In this document: positions 54,121-63,999 of the stretch, in pieces | How the letters are laid out: the number at the start of each line of letters is the position of its first letter | Numbering within the stretch: the first letter of the stretch is position 1 | Source: Triticum aestivum | Lineage: Eukaryota; Streptophyta; Magnoliopsida; Poales; Poaceae | Length of the DNA: 64,000 bases | Direction of reading: 5' to 3' | NCBI RefSeq assembly: GCF_018294505.1 | Contig: NC_057809.1 | Location: 415,060,959-415,124,958, forward strand | The notes under the pieces: model-generated | Told to the model about the DNA's origin: nothing | Databases searched by the model: none | What the model saw: the letters and a program-made list of their open reading frames with translations, nothing else | Translations under genes and position numbers: made by a program

Positions 54121-54180
54121 GACGGTAACCGTCACGCCGGCCACAAATTCGGCAAGGCCGAACACAGTAGACAAAGCTCA

Positions 54181-54990
54181 TTGGAGCTACGTCGTGATAT
54201 AGCCCAGTACAGAGGTGCCGCACACCCACTATGCTTCACAGACGAAATAATGGATCATCAAATACCCAAGGATTTCAAACCCGTAAACATCGAATCATAT
54301 GATGGCACAACAGATCCTGCGGTATGGATTGAGGATTATCTCCTTCATATCCACATGGCCCGCGGCGATGATTTCCACGCCATCAAATACCTCTAACTCA
54401 AGCTTAAAGGACTAGCTCATCATTGGCTTAACAGCTTGCCAACAGGATCAATCAGTTGTTGGGAGGACCTGTAAGCCGCATTACTCGACAATTTCCAGGG
54501 CACTTATGTGCGAGCCCCAGACGCCGATGACCTAAGTCACGTATTTTAGCAGCCAGATGAATCGGCCAGGCAATTCTGTACACGGTTCCTAACAAAGAAA
54601 AATCAAATAGTCAACTGTCCGGACGCCGAGGCCCTAGCAGCCTTCAAGCACAATATCCGTGATGAGTGGCTTGCCCGGCACCTTAGACAGGAAAAGCCGA
54701 AGTCTATTGCAGCACTCGCGACACTCATGACCCGCTTTTGCGCGGGAGAAGACAGCTGGCTTGCTCGTAGCAACAATATGACCAAGAACCCTGGTAATTC
54801 GGATACCAGGGATAGTAGTGGTAGGTCGCGTCGCAACAAGCAGAAGTGCCGCATTAACGGCGACAATGCTGAGGATACGACAGTTAATGCCGGATTCAGA
54901 GGCTCTAAATCCGGTCAGCGGAAAAAGCCATTCAAAAGGAATCCTAGGAGCCCGTCCAGTTTGGACCGTATACTCGATCGCTTGTGCTAG
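54181..54990 (+). pseudogene. Gypsy-3 gag capsid region
   Basis: The frame from 54181 reads HPLCFTDEIMDHQIPKDFKP, VNIESYDGTTDPAVWIEDYL, then a stop at 54394, continuing LKLKGLAHHWLNSLP, stops at about 54471 and 54547, and ESARQFCTRFLTKKN, AFKHNIRDEWLARHL and TLMTRFCAGED. This is the conserved plant Gypsy gag domain (Retrotrans_gag type). A basic region near 54820-54960 (RRNKQKC, GQRKKPFKRNPR) follows. Confidence 0.88.
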
Positions 54991-55158
54991 ATACATGGCA
55001 CCCCCGAAAAGCCGGCCAATCACACCAACAGGGATTGTTGGGTGTTCTAGCAGGCAGGCAAGTTAAATGCCGAAAATGAAGACAAGGGGCTGCACAGAGA
55101 TGACGACGAGGAGCCCCAGCCACCGAACAACAGTGGACAGAAGGGTTTCCCCTCACAA

Positions 55159-55670
55159 GTGCGGACGGTGAACATGATATACGCAACCCACATCCCCAAA
55201 AGGGAGCTGAAGCGCGCGTTAAGGGACGTATACGTGGTAGAGCCAGTCGCCCCAAAGTTCAACCCATGGTCCTCCTGCCCGATCACCTTTGATCGAAGGG
55301 ACCATCCCACTAGCATCCGTCATGGCGGATTTGCCGCATTGGTTCTAGACCCAATTATTGACGGATTTCATCTCACTAGAGTCCTTATGGACGGCGGCAG
55401 TAGCCTGAACCTACTTTACCAGGATACAGTGCAGAAATGGGCATAGATCCCTTGAGGATTAAGCCCACCAAAACGACCTTTAAAGGCGTAATACCAGGTG
55501 TAGAGGCCAACTGTACAGGCTCAGTCACACTTGAAGTGGTCTTCGGATCTCCGGATAATTTCCGAAGCGAGGAGTTAATCTTCGACATAGTCCCATTCCG
55601 CTGTGGCTATCACGCACTGCTCGGGCGAACCACATTCGCCAAGTTCAATGCGGTACCGCACTATGCATAC
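55159..55670 (+). pseudogene. Gypsy-3 aspartic protease (N-terminal part)
   Basis: RTVNMIYATHIPKRELKRAL leads to the active site VLMDGGSSLNLLYQD (D-G-G), then a frameshift near 55440 and IKPTKTTFKGVIPG, RSEELIFDIVPF and ALLGRTTFAKFNAVPHYAY. Here LARD-1 inserts; the protein would continue LKLKMPGPRGVITVNGNTE from 61781. Confidence 0.88.
55666..55670. other. Target-site duplication of LARD-1 (CATAC)
   Basis: CATAC at 55666-55670 recurs at 61776-61780. Removing 55671-61780 restores the protease reading frame exactly, from HYAY to LKLKM. Confidence 0.96.
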
Positions 55671-56344
55671 TATCGTGGAATTGTTACGTCAGATGTCCTA
55701 GTGTAAGGACTTAGTCATGAGGCCAACGCATCTATGTGGTAGCTTGAGAGGGGTTGAGCAGAATCGAGAGACGCAACACAAGACAGGGATTTAGACAGCT
55801 TTGGGCCCCGGGAAACATCATCCGGTAACAACCCTACATGTTGTTTGAGGCTAGGTCTCATTATCATCGCGAGGGAGCTGCCGTAAACCGGCTCTCCTCT
55901 TTTGTGTCTAGCCCTAAGATTGTTGATTGTTGTCTGTCCCTCTTTGGGGAGCCCTGCCCCTCCTTATATATGTTGAAGGGGCGGTTTACATGTGGAGTCC
56001 TATTAGGATTAAGACTAGTCTATCTCTAATACAAACCGGATACGAGTCCTGGTCTTAACTCCTTGTAAGGTAAATATTCCTTATGCTTTTCTTCTTAAAC
56101 TGGCCCACCATAGTATGAACCAGCCTTCATGAACCGCCTGTTGGGCCACCGGGTCTTGTCGCTCCTCTGACCCGCCTGCCGGTTTACCAATGAGTCATAA
56201 TGACCAGGCGGGTTGCTTGTAAACCGCCAGGTCAGGGTGAGTCGCCAGTAACTCGCCAAGTGCCAGCGGGGGTCTTCAGATAAACCGCCAAGTCCGGCCG
56301 GGTTACACTTCCGGCCGGTTTACACCGCGGGGTATATCCCTGAC
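55671..56344 (-). repeat. LARD-1 left (3') LTR, 674 bp
   Basis: Plus-strand start TATCGTGGAATTG (right copy TGTCGTGG, so the terminal G is mutated to A) and end ATCCCTGACA. Minus-strand TATA at 55964-55972. The second half is rich in aaaccgg and ggtttac words that also fill the interior. Confidence 0.95.
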
Positions 56345-57420
56345 ATTAGCCCCCAGTTCAATTTGGATTTATCCATGTTAAACTGATCCTGCAAATACAA
56401 GAACGAATTTGATAGATTATGCTCCGGGTTAAGAATTCTTGTAAACCGGCATCTGATCATCCTTAATTCCTTGCCATTTCCTTCTTCTAGAAAATCCAGG
56501 TCAATAAGCCAGCTTTATACTCAATTTGCTGACATTGGTTTCTCACAGAGAAATAATATGAAGAATAATCCACTTGAGTCGGCTTCCAAAGCGTCGGTTT
56601 ATAAATATTGATGGCACCGGGTCATAATTTTTGTCGACACTGGGTCATGTAATTGATCTTCCTGATTTGCTCAAAACTAATAAAATGAAGATGTTCCTCC
56701 TTTATATGCATAATACCTGTAGCCCCCAAGTCTTAAGAGTAGAACATAGTGATAACTTAAGACTTGCTCCGATAAGGGTTTCAACCTTGAAGAAATCTGG
56801 TTTGTTCATCTCAATCATATAAACTGAATACTCCATATATGTAGCCCCCAAGTGCCAGGTTGTCATGCTTGCAGCAACCTGGGACTTGCAATTGCTTATA
56901 AAAACTTCAATCAGTGTAGCCCCCAAGGGCCGGGTCATTATGCAATAATTAGCAGGGACTTTATAAATATAATCATGTAGACTTGAGCAGTGATGTGTAG
57001 CCCCCAAGGGCCGGCTTAGTAAGATAATACTGAACCGGGACTTGATATATACTTCAATGAAAATAACATGTTATAATGTAGCTTCCATCGTAGGGCTTGA
57101 ACCCACGTCCACAAGGTTAAGAGTTTTGTGCTTTACCAACTGAGCAATGAATCCTTCAATATTATGGACAAAAACTTGTGTACCTTGAATTTTTGACAGG
57201 AGCAATTGGTAGCCCCCAAGGGCCGGCTCATTATAATATGATGAGTCGGGTCTTCAATAAGACTAGTAAAAATGACTTTGCATTAGCCCCCAAGTGTCAT
57301 GATGCATGCTTGCAGCGATATGATACTTGCATGTAATCTCAATTTGAATAATGTAGCCTCCAAGTGCCGGGTTATAAGCCTGCAGCGACTCGGGACTATT
57401 CCTTCCATTGTAGAATAAAT
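56345..57420 (-). repeat. Dispersed PPT-like repeats in LARD-1
   Basis: Read on the minus strand, the motif CTTGGGGGCTAC recurs near 56720, 56841, 56918, 56998, 57210 and 57284, with a variant at 57355, besides the true PPT at 56345. Most are followed by a similar block (gtgccaggtt or gggccgg...). Spacing is roughly 70-210 bp. Two more diverged copies are near 59096 and 59183. No coding sequence overlaps. Confidence 0.75.
57082..57154 (-). tRNA. tRNA-Lys(CUU)-like sequence, probable pseudogene
   Basis: On the minus strand the D arm reads GCTCAGTTGGTAAAGC (A box, 57131-57146), the anticodon loop CTCTTAA with anticodon CUU (57119-57121), then CCTTG, and the T arm GTGGGTTCAAGCCCTAC (B box GGTTCAAGCC). 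Middle and 3' parts match plant tRNA-Lys(CUU) as I know it. The T stem pairs; the anticodon stem has two mismatches and the D stem one. The acceptor strands GGATTCA and GATGGAA do not pair, so it is unlikely to be a working tRNA. No intron. It sits inside LARD-1. Confidence 0.7.
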
Positions 57421-58175
57421 CATATCCTTTGATAAAATAATAGACATTGCTCTATAGCGACTTTGAAAACCTTAAAAATCCAGCCATGTTGGCTATTCAA
57501 GATAATATAATCCGGTATGAAAACCTTATTCATTCAATATCATAATGAAATTTCAGCCAAGTTTGGCTATTTGAATAATATAACCCGATGATTTATAAGC
57601 GCATGATTCCAATGGCGCAATCCAAATATATACTGGCGACTTATAGTCCAAAGCCAGGCCGGTTTAATAAACACCGGATCATACTACCGGTTTAATAAAC
57701 ATCGGTGATTTATAATCATGCTTTATTCAACCTGTTTCTGCATACAACAAGTTAAAAGTGTCCTGGCGGTTTACCACCGGACGGGTCATAATGCCCAACA
57801 TATAACCTGAGTTTATAACCAAGGCTGCATTTAGAATAATCAAATATGAAATATATCATACCTGTGACATTGAATCACATCGTTGGTTTACCAACTTCTT
57901 TTTTAGTAAGGGTGATAACCCAAATCTCGAGTACTGATAACTCCTTCCATATTGTGCCGGTTTATGATAAAACTGTGTCGGGTTGTGATAAACACCGTGT
58001 TACTCCATACGAGGATGTTAACAACAAGGATCAAACCGGGCAAATAGTCTCCGGATTGACATGAACTGTGTTCCGTCAATTGATTGGTTAAAAAACTTTG
58101 TCAGTTTAAAAAACACAATGAAAAGCAAAAACCCCCCTTCAAAGAAAAGTGTCAAGCAAAAGAAAAGTTTTATTT

Positions 58176-58458
58176 AAGCTGATCAAATGGCGTTACCATG
58201 GCCAAACACGACCAAGCTCCCGTTAGGTGTAACTATGGTTCTAGTCAGCCAGGTCCCCAAATGAAACCGTGGCATTTATGCCGACCAAATGGCGTGGTCA
58301 TGGTTCGGGTTCGACCAAGCCCCCAAGTGATTCTGTGGCCTTAGGCCGATCAAGAGGCATGACTGGTTCAGAGATGACCAAGTCCCCAAGTGATCTGGTG
58401 GCTCTCGCCTATCAAGAGGCATGGTATTGGTTCGGACACGACCAATGCTCCAAGTGAT
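58176..58458. repeat. Tandem repeat in LARD-1, unit about 62-65 bp
   Basis: At least three diverged copies, each with gaycaa(r)tggc or gatcaagaggcatg, tggttc, cgaccaa and ccccaagtga. The array probably arose by local duplication and is not coding. Confidence 0.75.
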
Positions 58459-58669
58459 ATAACACGATGCTTTTAGCAAAGCGAACTCAAGGGGTAAACC
58501 GGAGGCCGCTTTAGAGCAACTCTGTGTAACCTCATATGATGTAAAAGAACAGAGACTATGAAGCAGAAGCCCCCATGTGATCGATAATATGTCAGGCCAG
58601 TAAGGCGGGATACCCATGTTTGAACCGCGCATCATGGCAGCAGGTCCTCTTTGTCAATTTTTAACTTTT

Positions 58670-59000
58670 TTTGCACGAGATAAATTCTTCTTGAACCGGG
58701 ATCTTGAACCGGATATTGAGAGCTTCAAAGCTTTGTGGGAGACATCTTTCCCTTGAACCGGATTTTAAACCGGAATCTTCATTTTCAGTCGGAAAATTTT
58801 CTGACGGCCTTTAAACTCGAACTTGCGAGAAGTTAATTCCTTTTTGAACCGGACATTGTTAAACCGGATTTGAGCGTTTCAGAGCTTTGTGGGAGAACAG
58901 ATTTCCCTTGAACCGGACTGTAAACCGGATATTTGAGAGCTTCAGTCAGACTGACTTCCCTTGAACCGGATTTTAAACTGGAATCCTTTCTGATGACCCG
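58670..59000. repeat. Diverged repeats in LARD-1 with aaccgg words
   Basis: Two to three copies of a block of about 170 bp that contains ttgaaccgga, gagcttcagagctttgtggga and tttcccttgaaccgga. Noncoding. Confidence 0.65.
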
Positions 59001-59539
59001 GATCTTCTTCATTGAGCCAGGATTTTATAACTGTCATATACTTTCTAAACCAGAAATTTTATGACAGCCTTTAAACTTTCATCAATATAACAGTAGCCTC
59101 CGGGACCGGGTTATCCTTCCCTCCATCGTCCTAGGGTTCTTAAATTTGCTGAAACTGGCAATATTCGCTGAGTCATGTCATCGTAGCCCCCGAGTCTCAA
59201 AGGTGACTCGTGGAATTGGCTTGAGACTCTCCATATTTGACCGTGATATAAATTGGCATAACTTGTATATCATGGGCGTTGATAGCACGATGTGAATCCA
59301 TAGAAGGTTGAGGTGACTGCAGCGGGATGTAAATGATCCCATATGAGCCGTGTTAGCAACTCGGCCAATGTTCCTTCCAACTGGCGATTTGAAGTTAATC
59401 AAAACTGTAGTGGTGGCGACATGTGCGCCCAATAAACAGCTCATGCAGACAGGTGCGGCCCGGTGTGTTGATGTAGACTAGGCCGCGAGAGACGGTCGAC
59501 AAAGACAGCCGCAGCTTCAGAGATGGCACAGCCAGATGA

Positions 59540-59720
59540 GTCGGCTGCGGCGTAGTAAGTCGGCGCGGATGGGAGAGTCGGCCGCGGGAGTTGTAAACCA
59601 GCATGGACGGAGAGCCGCCTGCGGGTATTGTGAACCGGCGCGGACGGGGATTCACCTGCGGGCATTGTAAGCCGGCGTAGATGGAGAACCGGCCGCGTGT
59701 TGATGTAAACCGGACCACAG
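59540..59720. repeat. GC-rich tandem repeat in LARD-1, unit about 45 bp
   Basis: About four copies of a unit with gccgcgggagttgtaaaccggcgyggacgg-like structure. The frames on both strands here (59395-59860) reflect the repeat and are not genes. Confidence 0.7.
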
Positions 59721-60077
59721 GCGGTTTGCACGCGTCCGTTGAGTAGTGCGGAATGGTTAAAAGCCAGTATATAATGACGCCAGTGTGTGCTCCATATGCA
59801 TGGTGTAACACCAATGTTGTGGCGAATAATTGTCCTGCATATAAAAATATGCAAAACCAACGTAATTGTTCTTTTTTACAAAAACAATATATGTCAAAAA
59901 TAGATTTAGATAGATGTCACCTGATATGTTAGGCCGGAATTTATCCACCGTGGTGAAGCTAAAATCAACCACAGATGAGTCACCCGCAGGAACAAACGGA
60001 TGAACCGGCCGCAGCGTTGTAAGCCGATACGAACGGACGAGCCATGCAACCATCCAGCAGCATGGCACAGACCAGCC

Positions 60078-60551
60078 CTACTGCAATAATCTTGGCATGC
60101 GTCTCTTTGCGACACCTTTTGTAACAAATAATGATCCTGCCCAAAAATAGCAAAGACCAGAGTAATTGTTCTTGGAAAAAACATTATTTGTGCTGATAAA
60201 ATATGCAGGAAGGATAGCACCTCGTAGTATTGTCCAACACCGGTAGGCCAGCTTGTCGCGGGTACCCCGGGTTGCATCCATGGTTACAACAGTGGCAGCA
60301 GGGCGGAGACGTCGAGCAGTGAGGCAGATTACGATAGCGGCGAGACGCTCGGTCGCAAAGGCTGTAGCGGTGGCTGAAACAGATAGCAACCCGCCGCGGG
60401 GCCGCTTCAGGAACGGTACGTGGAGCAGTGAGGAGCAACTTGGAGTTGCTCTGGCCGGGTTGGAGTCGGAAGAGGAGTCAGCACGTGGCGGTTCGTTCGC
60501 GGTGGAGTCCGGGTCGTCCTTGTTTTCTCTAATGTGATTTTCCAATGCCAT
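60078..60551 (-). other. Short open frame near the 5' end of LARD-1
   Basis: 157 codons in element sense, starting about 550 bp inside the 5' LTR: MALENHIRENKDDPDSTAN, then a Pro/Ser/Arg-rich part, then a Cys/Ala stretch. No domain is recognised. The opposite strand is also open over 60253-60537, as expected in GC-rich sequence. It might be a gag-leader relic; I would not call it a gene without homologues. Confidence 0.3.
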
Positions 60552-61082
60552 AGTAGAATCGGATCAATGCAGCTCTGAATCTGATCGGATATGATACTGT
60601 AACCAATTCTTCATGAAAAAGAAATTCTCCTTCCTTCTGGCCGGCAGTTTTAGAGAGACGCCGGTTCAGCAGGGCCGCGGCCGAGCAGCAATCGGAAGCG
60701 CGCCTGGCGATGGCGATTCAGGGACAAAGACGGATGCGGCGACCAAGTCGGCGACTTTATCCACTCGTGTCTCCTTTTTTTTCAATCTGACGCTGATTTC
60801 TTTTCACACGGGAGATTGCTTTGATAGCTTTGGCTTTGACCTGGAGTGCTCATTGATCCGCGGACAGGGTTTACGCGTTACCACCACACACATTGGGACC
60901 CGAGGCGGTGCAAAAAGTTTCTTGAGTCCGATCTGATGTAAGCTGCCATCGGAATATTATTTGATCCTGATTGACAAGATCGCAGTTGATGTAAATTCTT
61001 CTTCGCCGGATTCTTGACTAATCACAAGCTTCTCGATCCCTAGGAGAGATCCCTCCAAGAACTCATCACCACCGTGCGCGAG

Positions 61083-61100
61083 CCCCACAGTGGGCGCCAA
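61083..61100 (-). other. LARD-1 primer-binding site
   Basis: Read on the minus strand, TGGCGCCCACTGTGGGGC begins two bases after the end of the 5' LTR. TGGCGCC is typical of plant Gypsy-type sites. It differs from the PBS of Gypsy-3 (TGGTGCTTTC) and of Tekay-1. Confidence 0.75.
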
Positions 61101-61101
61101 C

Positions 61102-61775
61102 TGTCGTGGAATTGTCACGTCAGATGTCCTAGTGTAAGGACTTAGTCATGAGGCCAACGCATCTATGTGGTAGCTTGAGAGGGGTTGAGCAGAATCGAGA
61201 GACGCAACACAAGACAGGGATTTAGACAGCTTCGGGCCCCGGGAAACATCATCCGATAACAACCCTACATGCTGTTTGAGGCTAGGTCTCATTATCATCG
61301 TGAGGGAGTTGCCGTAAACCGGCTCTCCTCTTTGTGTCTAGCCCTAAGATTGTTGATTGTTGTCTGTCCCTCTTTGGGGAGCCCTGCCCCTCCTTATATA
61401 TGTTGAAGGGGCAGTTTACATGTGGAGTCCTATTAGGATTAAGACTAGTCTATCTCTAATACAAACCGGATACGAGTCCTGGTCTTAACTCCTTGTAAGG
61501 TAAATATTCCTTATGCCTTTCTTCTTAAACTGGCCCACCATAGTATGAACCGGCCTTCATGAACCGCCCGTTGGGCCACCGGGTCTTGTCGCTCCTCTAA
61601 CCCTCTAGCCGGTTTACCAATGAGTCATAATGACCAGGCGGGTTGCTTGTAAACCGCCAGGTCAGGGCGAGTCGCCAGTAACTCGCCAAGTGCCAGCGGG
61701 GGTCTTCAGATAAACCGCCATGTCCGGCAGGGTTACACTTCCGGCCGGTTTACACCGCGGTGTATATCCCCGACA
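61102..61775 (-). repeat. LARD-1 right (5') LTR, 674 bp
   Basis: Same length as the left LTR, with an intact TGTCGTGG...CCCCGACA. Minus-strand TATA near 61394-61402. The close match in length and sequence indicates a fairly recent insertion. Confidence 0.95.
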
Positions 61776-61780
61776 CATAC

Positions 61781-62097
61781 CTTAAGCTCAAGATGCCAGG
61801 CCCTCGAGGAGTAATTACGGTCAATGGAAACACTGAACGCTCCCTCCGAACGGAGGAGCACACGGCGGCCCTTGCAGCGGAAGTACAAAGCAGCCTCTCC
61901 AGGCAGTTCTCCAGTCCGGCCATTAAATGACCGGACACTGTCAAGTGCGCCCGGAGTAACCTACAACAAGACTGCTTGGCATGATCCGAGCAGGCGTAGC
62001 AATGCGGACACAACCCCAGCCCTCGAAAAAATGCGACACCAGTAATTCGCATACATAACTACGCTCTAGAAATACCATGGGTAGAGGGGAGGGGCAC
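61781..62097 (+). pseudogene. Gypsy-3 protease end after LARD-1
   Basis: Continues in frame from 55670 as LKLKMPGPRGVITVNGNTE and TEEHTAALAAEVQSSL, with a stop at about 61927 and more degenerate coding to IRIHNYALEIPWVEG. The sequence then ends at the LTR at 62098 without any RT. Confidence 0.85.
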
Positions 62098-62572
62098 TAA
62101 GGGAGTCTTGGATTAGGGGGTGTCCGGATGGCCGGACTATACCTTCAGCCGGACTCCTAGACTATGAAGATACAAGATTGAAGACTTCGTCCCGTGTCCG
62201 GAAGGGACTTTCCTTGGCGTGGAAGGCAAGCTTGGCGATACGGATATGCAGATCTCCTACCATTGTAACCGACTTTGTGTAACCCTAACCCTCTCCGGTG
62301 TCTATATAAACCGGAGGGTTTTAGTCCGTAGGACAACATACACAACAAGAATCATAGCATAGGCTAGCTTCTAGGGTTTAGCCTCTCCGATCTCGTGGTA
62401 GATCTACTCTTGTACTACCCATATCATCAATATTAATCAAGCAGGACGTAGGGTTTTACCTCCATCGAGAGGGCCCGAACCTGGGTAAAACTTCGTGTCC
62501 CTTGCCTCCTGTTACCATCCGGCCTAGACGCACAGTTCGGGACCCCCTACCCGAGATCCGCCGGTTTTGACA
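62098..62572 (+). repeat. Gypsy-4 LTR (475 bp)
   Basis: Starts TAAGGGAGTCTTGG, where Gypsy-3 has TGAGGGAGTCCTGG; the change of TG to TA breaks the terminal dinucleotide. TATA at 62303-62310, between 7-bp arms CTCCGGT (62293-62299) and ACCGGAG (62310-62316). Confidence 0.95.
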
Positions 62573-62625
62573 CCGACATTGGTGCTTTCATTGAGAATTC
62601 CTCTGTGTCGTCGCCGTCAGGCTCG

Positions 62626-63999
62626 ATGGCTCCTACGATCATCAATAGCGATGCAGTCCAGGGTGAGACCTTCCTCCCCGGACAGATCTTCGTCTTCGGC
62701 GGCTTCGCACTGCGGGCCAATTCACTTGGCCGTCTGGAGCAGATCAAAAGCTACGCCCTGGCCGTCAGGTCAGATTTGGAAGTTTAAACTACACGGCTGA
62801 CATCCGTGGGGACTTGATCTTCGACGGATTCGAGCCACTGCCGAGCGCGCCGCCCGGTCATGACAAGCATGATCTAGCTCTGCCGCCGAACAGTGCCCTG
62901 GAGGCCGCACCTGCATCAGCTTCGACCCTTAATTCGGAGCCAACTGCGCCGATCGAGGATGGGCGGTTGGACGCCACCTCGGGGGCTGCAATCCCAACGG
63001 CGATTGAGCCGAACACCAGCCCCGCACTATGCAAAACTCGTGACTCTAAGGAGCCGGACTCCTCTTCGGAGTCCGAACCCTCCGCGCCCCTGCCGATCGA
63101 ATCTGATTGGGCGCCGATCATGGAGTTTACTGTCGCGGACATCTTTCAGCACTCGCTTTTCGACGATATTCTGAAGACACTGAAGTCTCTCTCTTTATCA
63201 GGAGAGCCCTGGCCGGACTACGGTCAGCAAGGTTGGGGTACGGACGATGAAGAAATTCAAAGCCCACCCACTACCCACTTTGTATCCACTGTCGACGACT
63301 TAACCGACATGCTCAACTTTGACTCCGAAGACATCGACGGTATGGACGCCAATGAAGGAGATGATGAAGAACCAGTGCCTACCAGGCCCTAGAAAGCCAC
63401 CTCGTCATATGACATATACATGGTGGACACCCCAAAAGAAGGAGATGGCGATGGAATAGCGGAGGATGACCCCTCCAAGAAACAGCCTAAGGGCCGGCAT
63501 CAGCGGCGCCGCTCAAAATCCCGCCAAAACAAATACGGTGATTCCAGCACGGGAGATAATAACAATCCGGAAAGTGCCGAAGAAAATCCCCTCCAGCAAG
63601 ATTTAGCACAGGAGGATGGAGAAACCAGCCCTCATGAGAGAGCGGTAGACAGAGAGGTCGAGGACGATAATTATATGCCTCCCTCTGAAGACAAGGCAAA
63701 CCTCTACGATGACGAATTCGTCGTGCCAGAGGATCCCGTCGAGCAAGAGCGTTTTCAACACAGGCTTATGGCCACGACAAGAAGCCTCAAGAAAAAACAG
63801 CAACAGCTTAGAGCTGATCAAGATTTGCTAGTGGACAGATGGACTGAAGTCCTTGCGGCCGAAGAGCATAAACTCGAACGCCCCTCCAAGAGCTAGCCAA
63901 AGCGCAGGTTGCTACCCCGATTAGAGGAGGAAGCACTTGATGCGGCCGACCGGCCACCCCGTGGCCGCGACAGAGAGGTCTCTCGGCCCTCCACTCAAG
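62626..63999 (+). pseudogene. Gypsy-4 gag (partial)
   Basis: The ATG at 62626 opens MAPTIINSDAVQGETFLPGQ. A one-base deletion near 62757 shifts the frame, which then runs open from 62814 to a TAG at 63390, continues in the same frame from 63393 to a TAG at 63894, and goes on past the window. Contents match Gypsy-3 gag: acidic linker (DIDGMDANEGDDEEPVPT), basic stretch (RHQRRRSKSRQNKYGD) and coiled coil (LKKKQQQLRADQDLLVDRWT). Capsid and protease lie beyond the window. Confidence 0.88.

Larger units (their letters stand above)
52654..55670 (+). pseudogene. Gypsy-3 gag-protease gene (degenerate)
   Basis: The ATG at 52654 opens MAPTIINGDVVQGETFLPGQ. The first frame runs to 53202. A small rearrangement near 53170-53260 and later frameshifts break it. 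Open pieces encode an acidic linker, a coiled-coil region (LKKKQQQLRADQDLLVDRWT, about 53792-53851), the capsid start (DFKPVNIESYDGTTDPAVW, about 54272), IHGTPEKPANHTNRDCWVF (a finger-like motif near 54990) with nearby stops, and the protease (VLMDGGSSLNLLYQD near 55383, ALLGRTTFAKF near 55615). It is cut at HYAY by LARD-1 and resumes in frame at 61781. Confidence 0.9.
55671..61775 (-). mobile_element. LARD-1, complete non-autonomous LTR retrotransposon (6.1 kb)
   Basis: Both LTRs are 674 bp (55671-56344 and 61102-61775), with the duplication CATAC. Reverse-sense PPT (ttagcccccag, from 56345) and PBS (61083-61100) put the element on the minus strand. The 4.76-kb interior has no gag, protease, RT or integrase motif on either strand. 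It contains many PPT-like repeats, several tandem arrays, a tRNA-Lys(CUU)-like sequence and one short frame near the 5' end. It must have been moved by proteins of another element. Hand comparison of about 250 bp of the LTRs shows 7 substitutions and one indel. Confidence 0.93.
52128..62097 (+). mobile_element. Gypsy-3 (Gypsy-1 family), 5' part with nested LARD-1
   Basis: Plus-strand element inserted in the Tekay-1 right LTR: 5' LTR 52128-52600, PBS 52608-52625, gag-protease 52654-55670, LARD-1 insertion 55671-61780, then the protease end at 61781-62097. At 62098 another LTR of the same family begins. Either Gypsy-4 inserted here, or Gypsy-3 is an internally deleted element; the flank lacks the family PPT seen at 16446. 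Confidence 0.88.

Noticed and set aside
59395..59860. Two overlapping 139-codon minus-strand frames
   Set aside because: They are translations of a 45-bp tandem repeat in two frames.
60253..60537. Plus-strand Arg-rich frame in LARD-1
   Set aside because: Antisense to another weak frame in GC-rich sequence and lacking any motif; neither is well supported.
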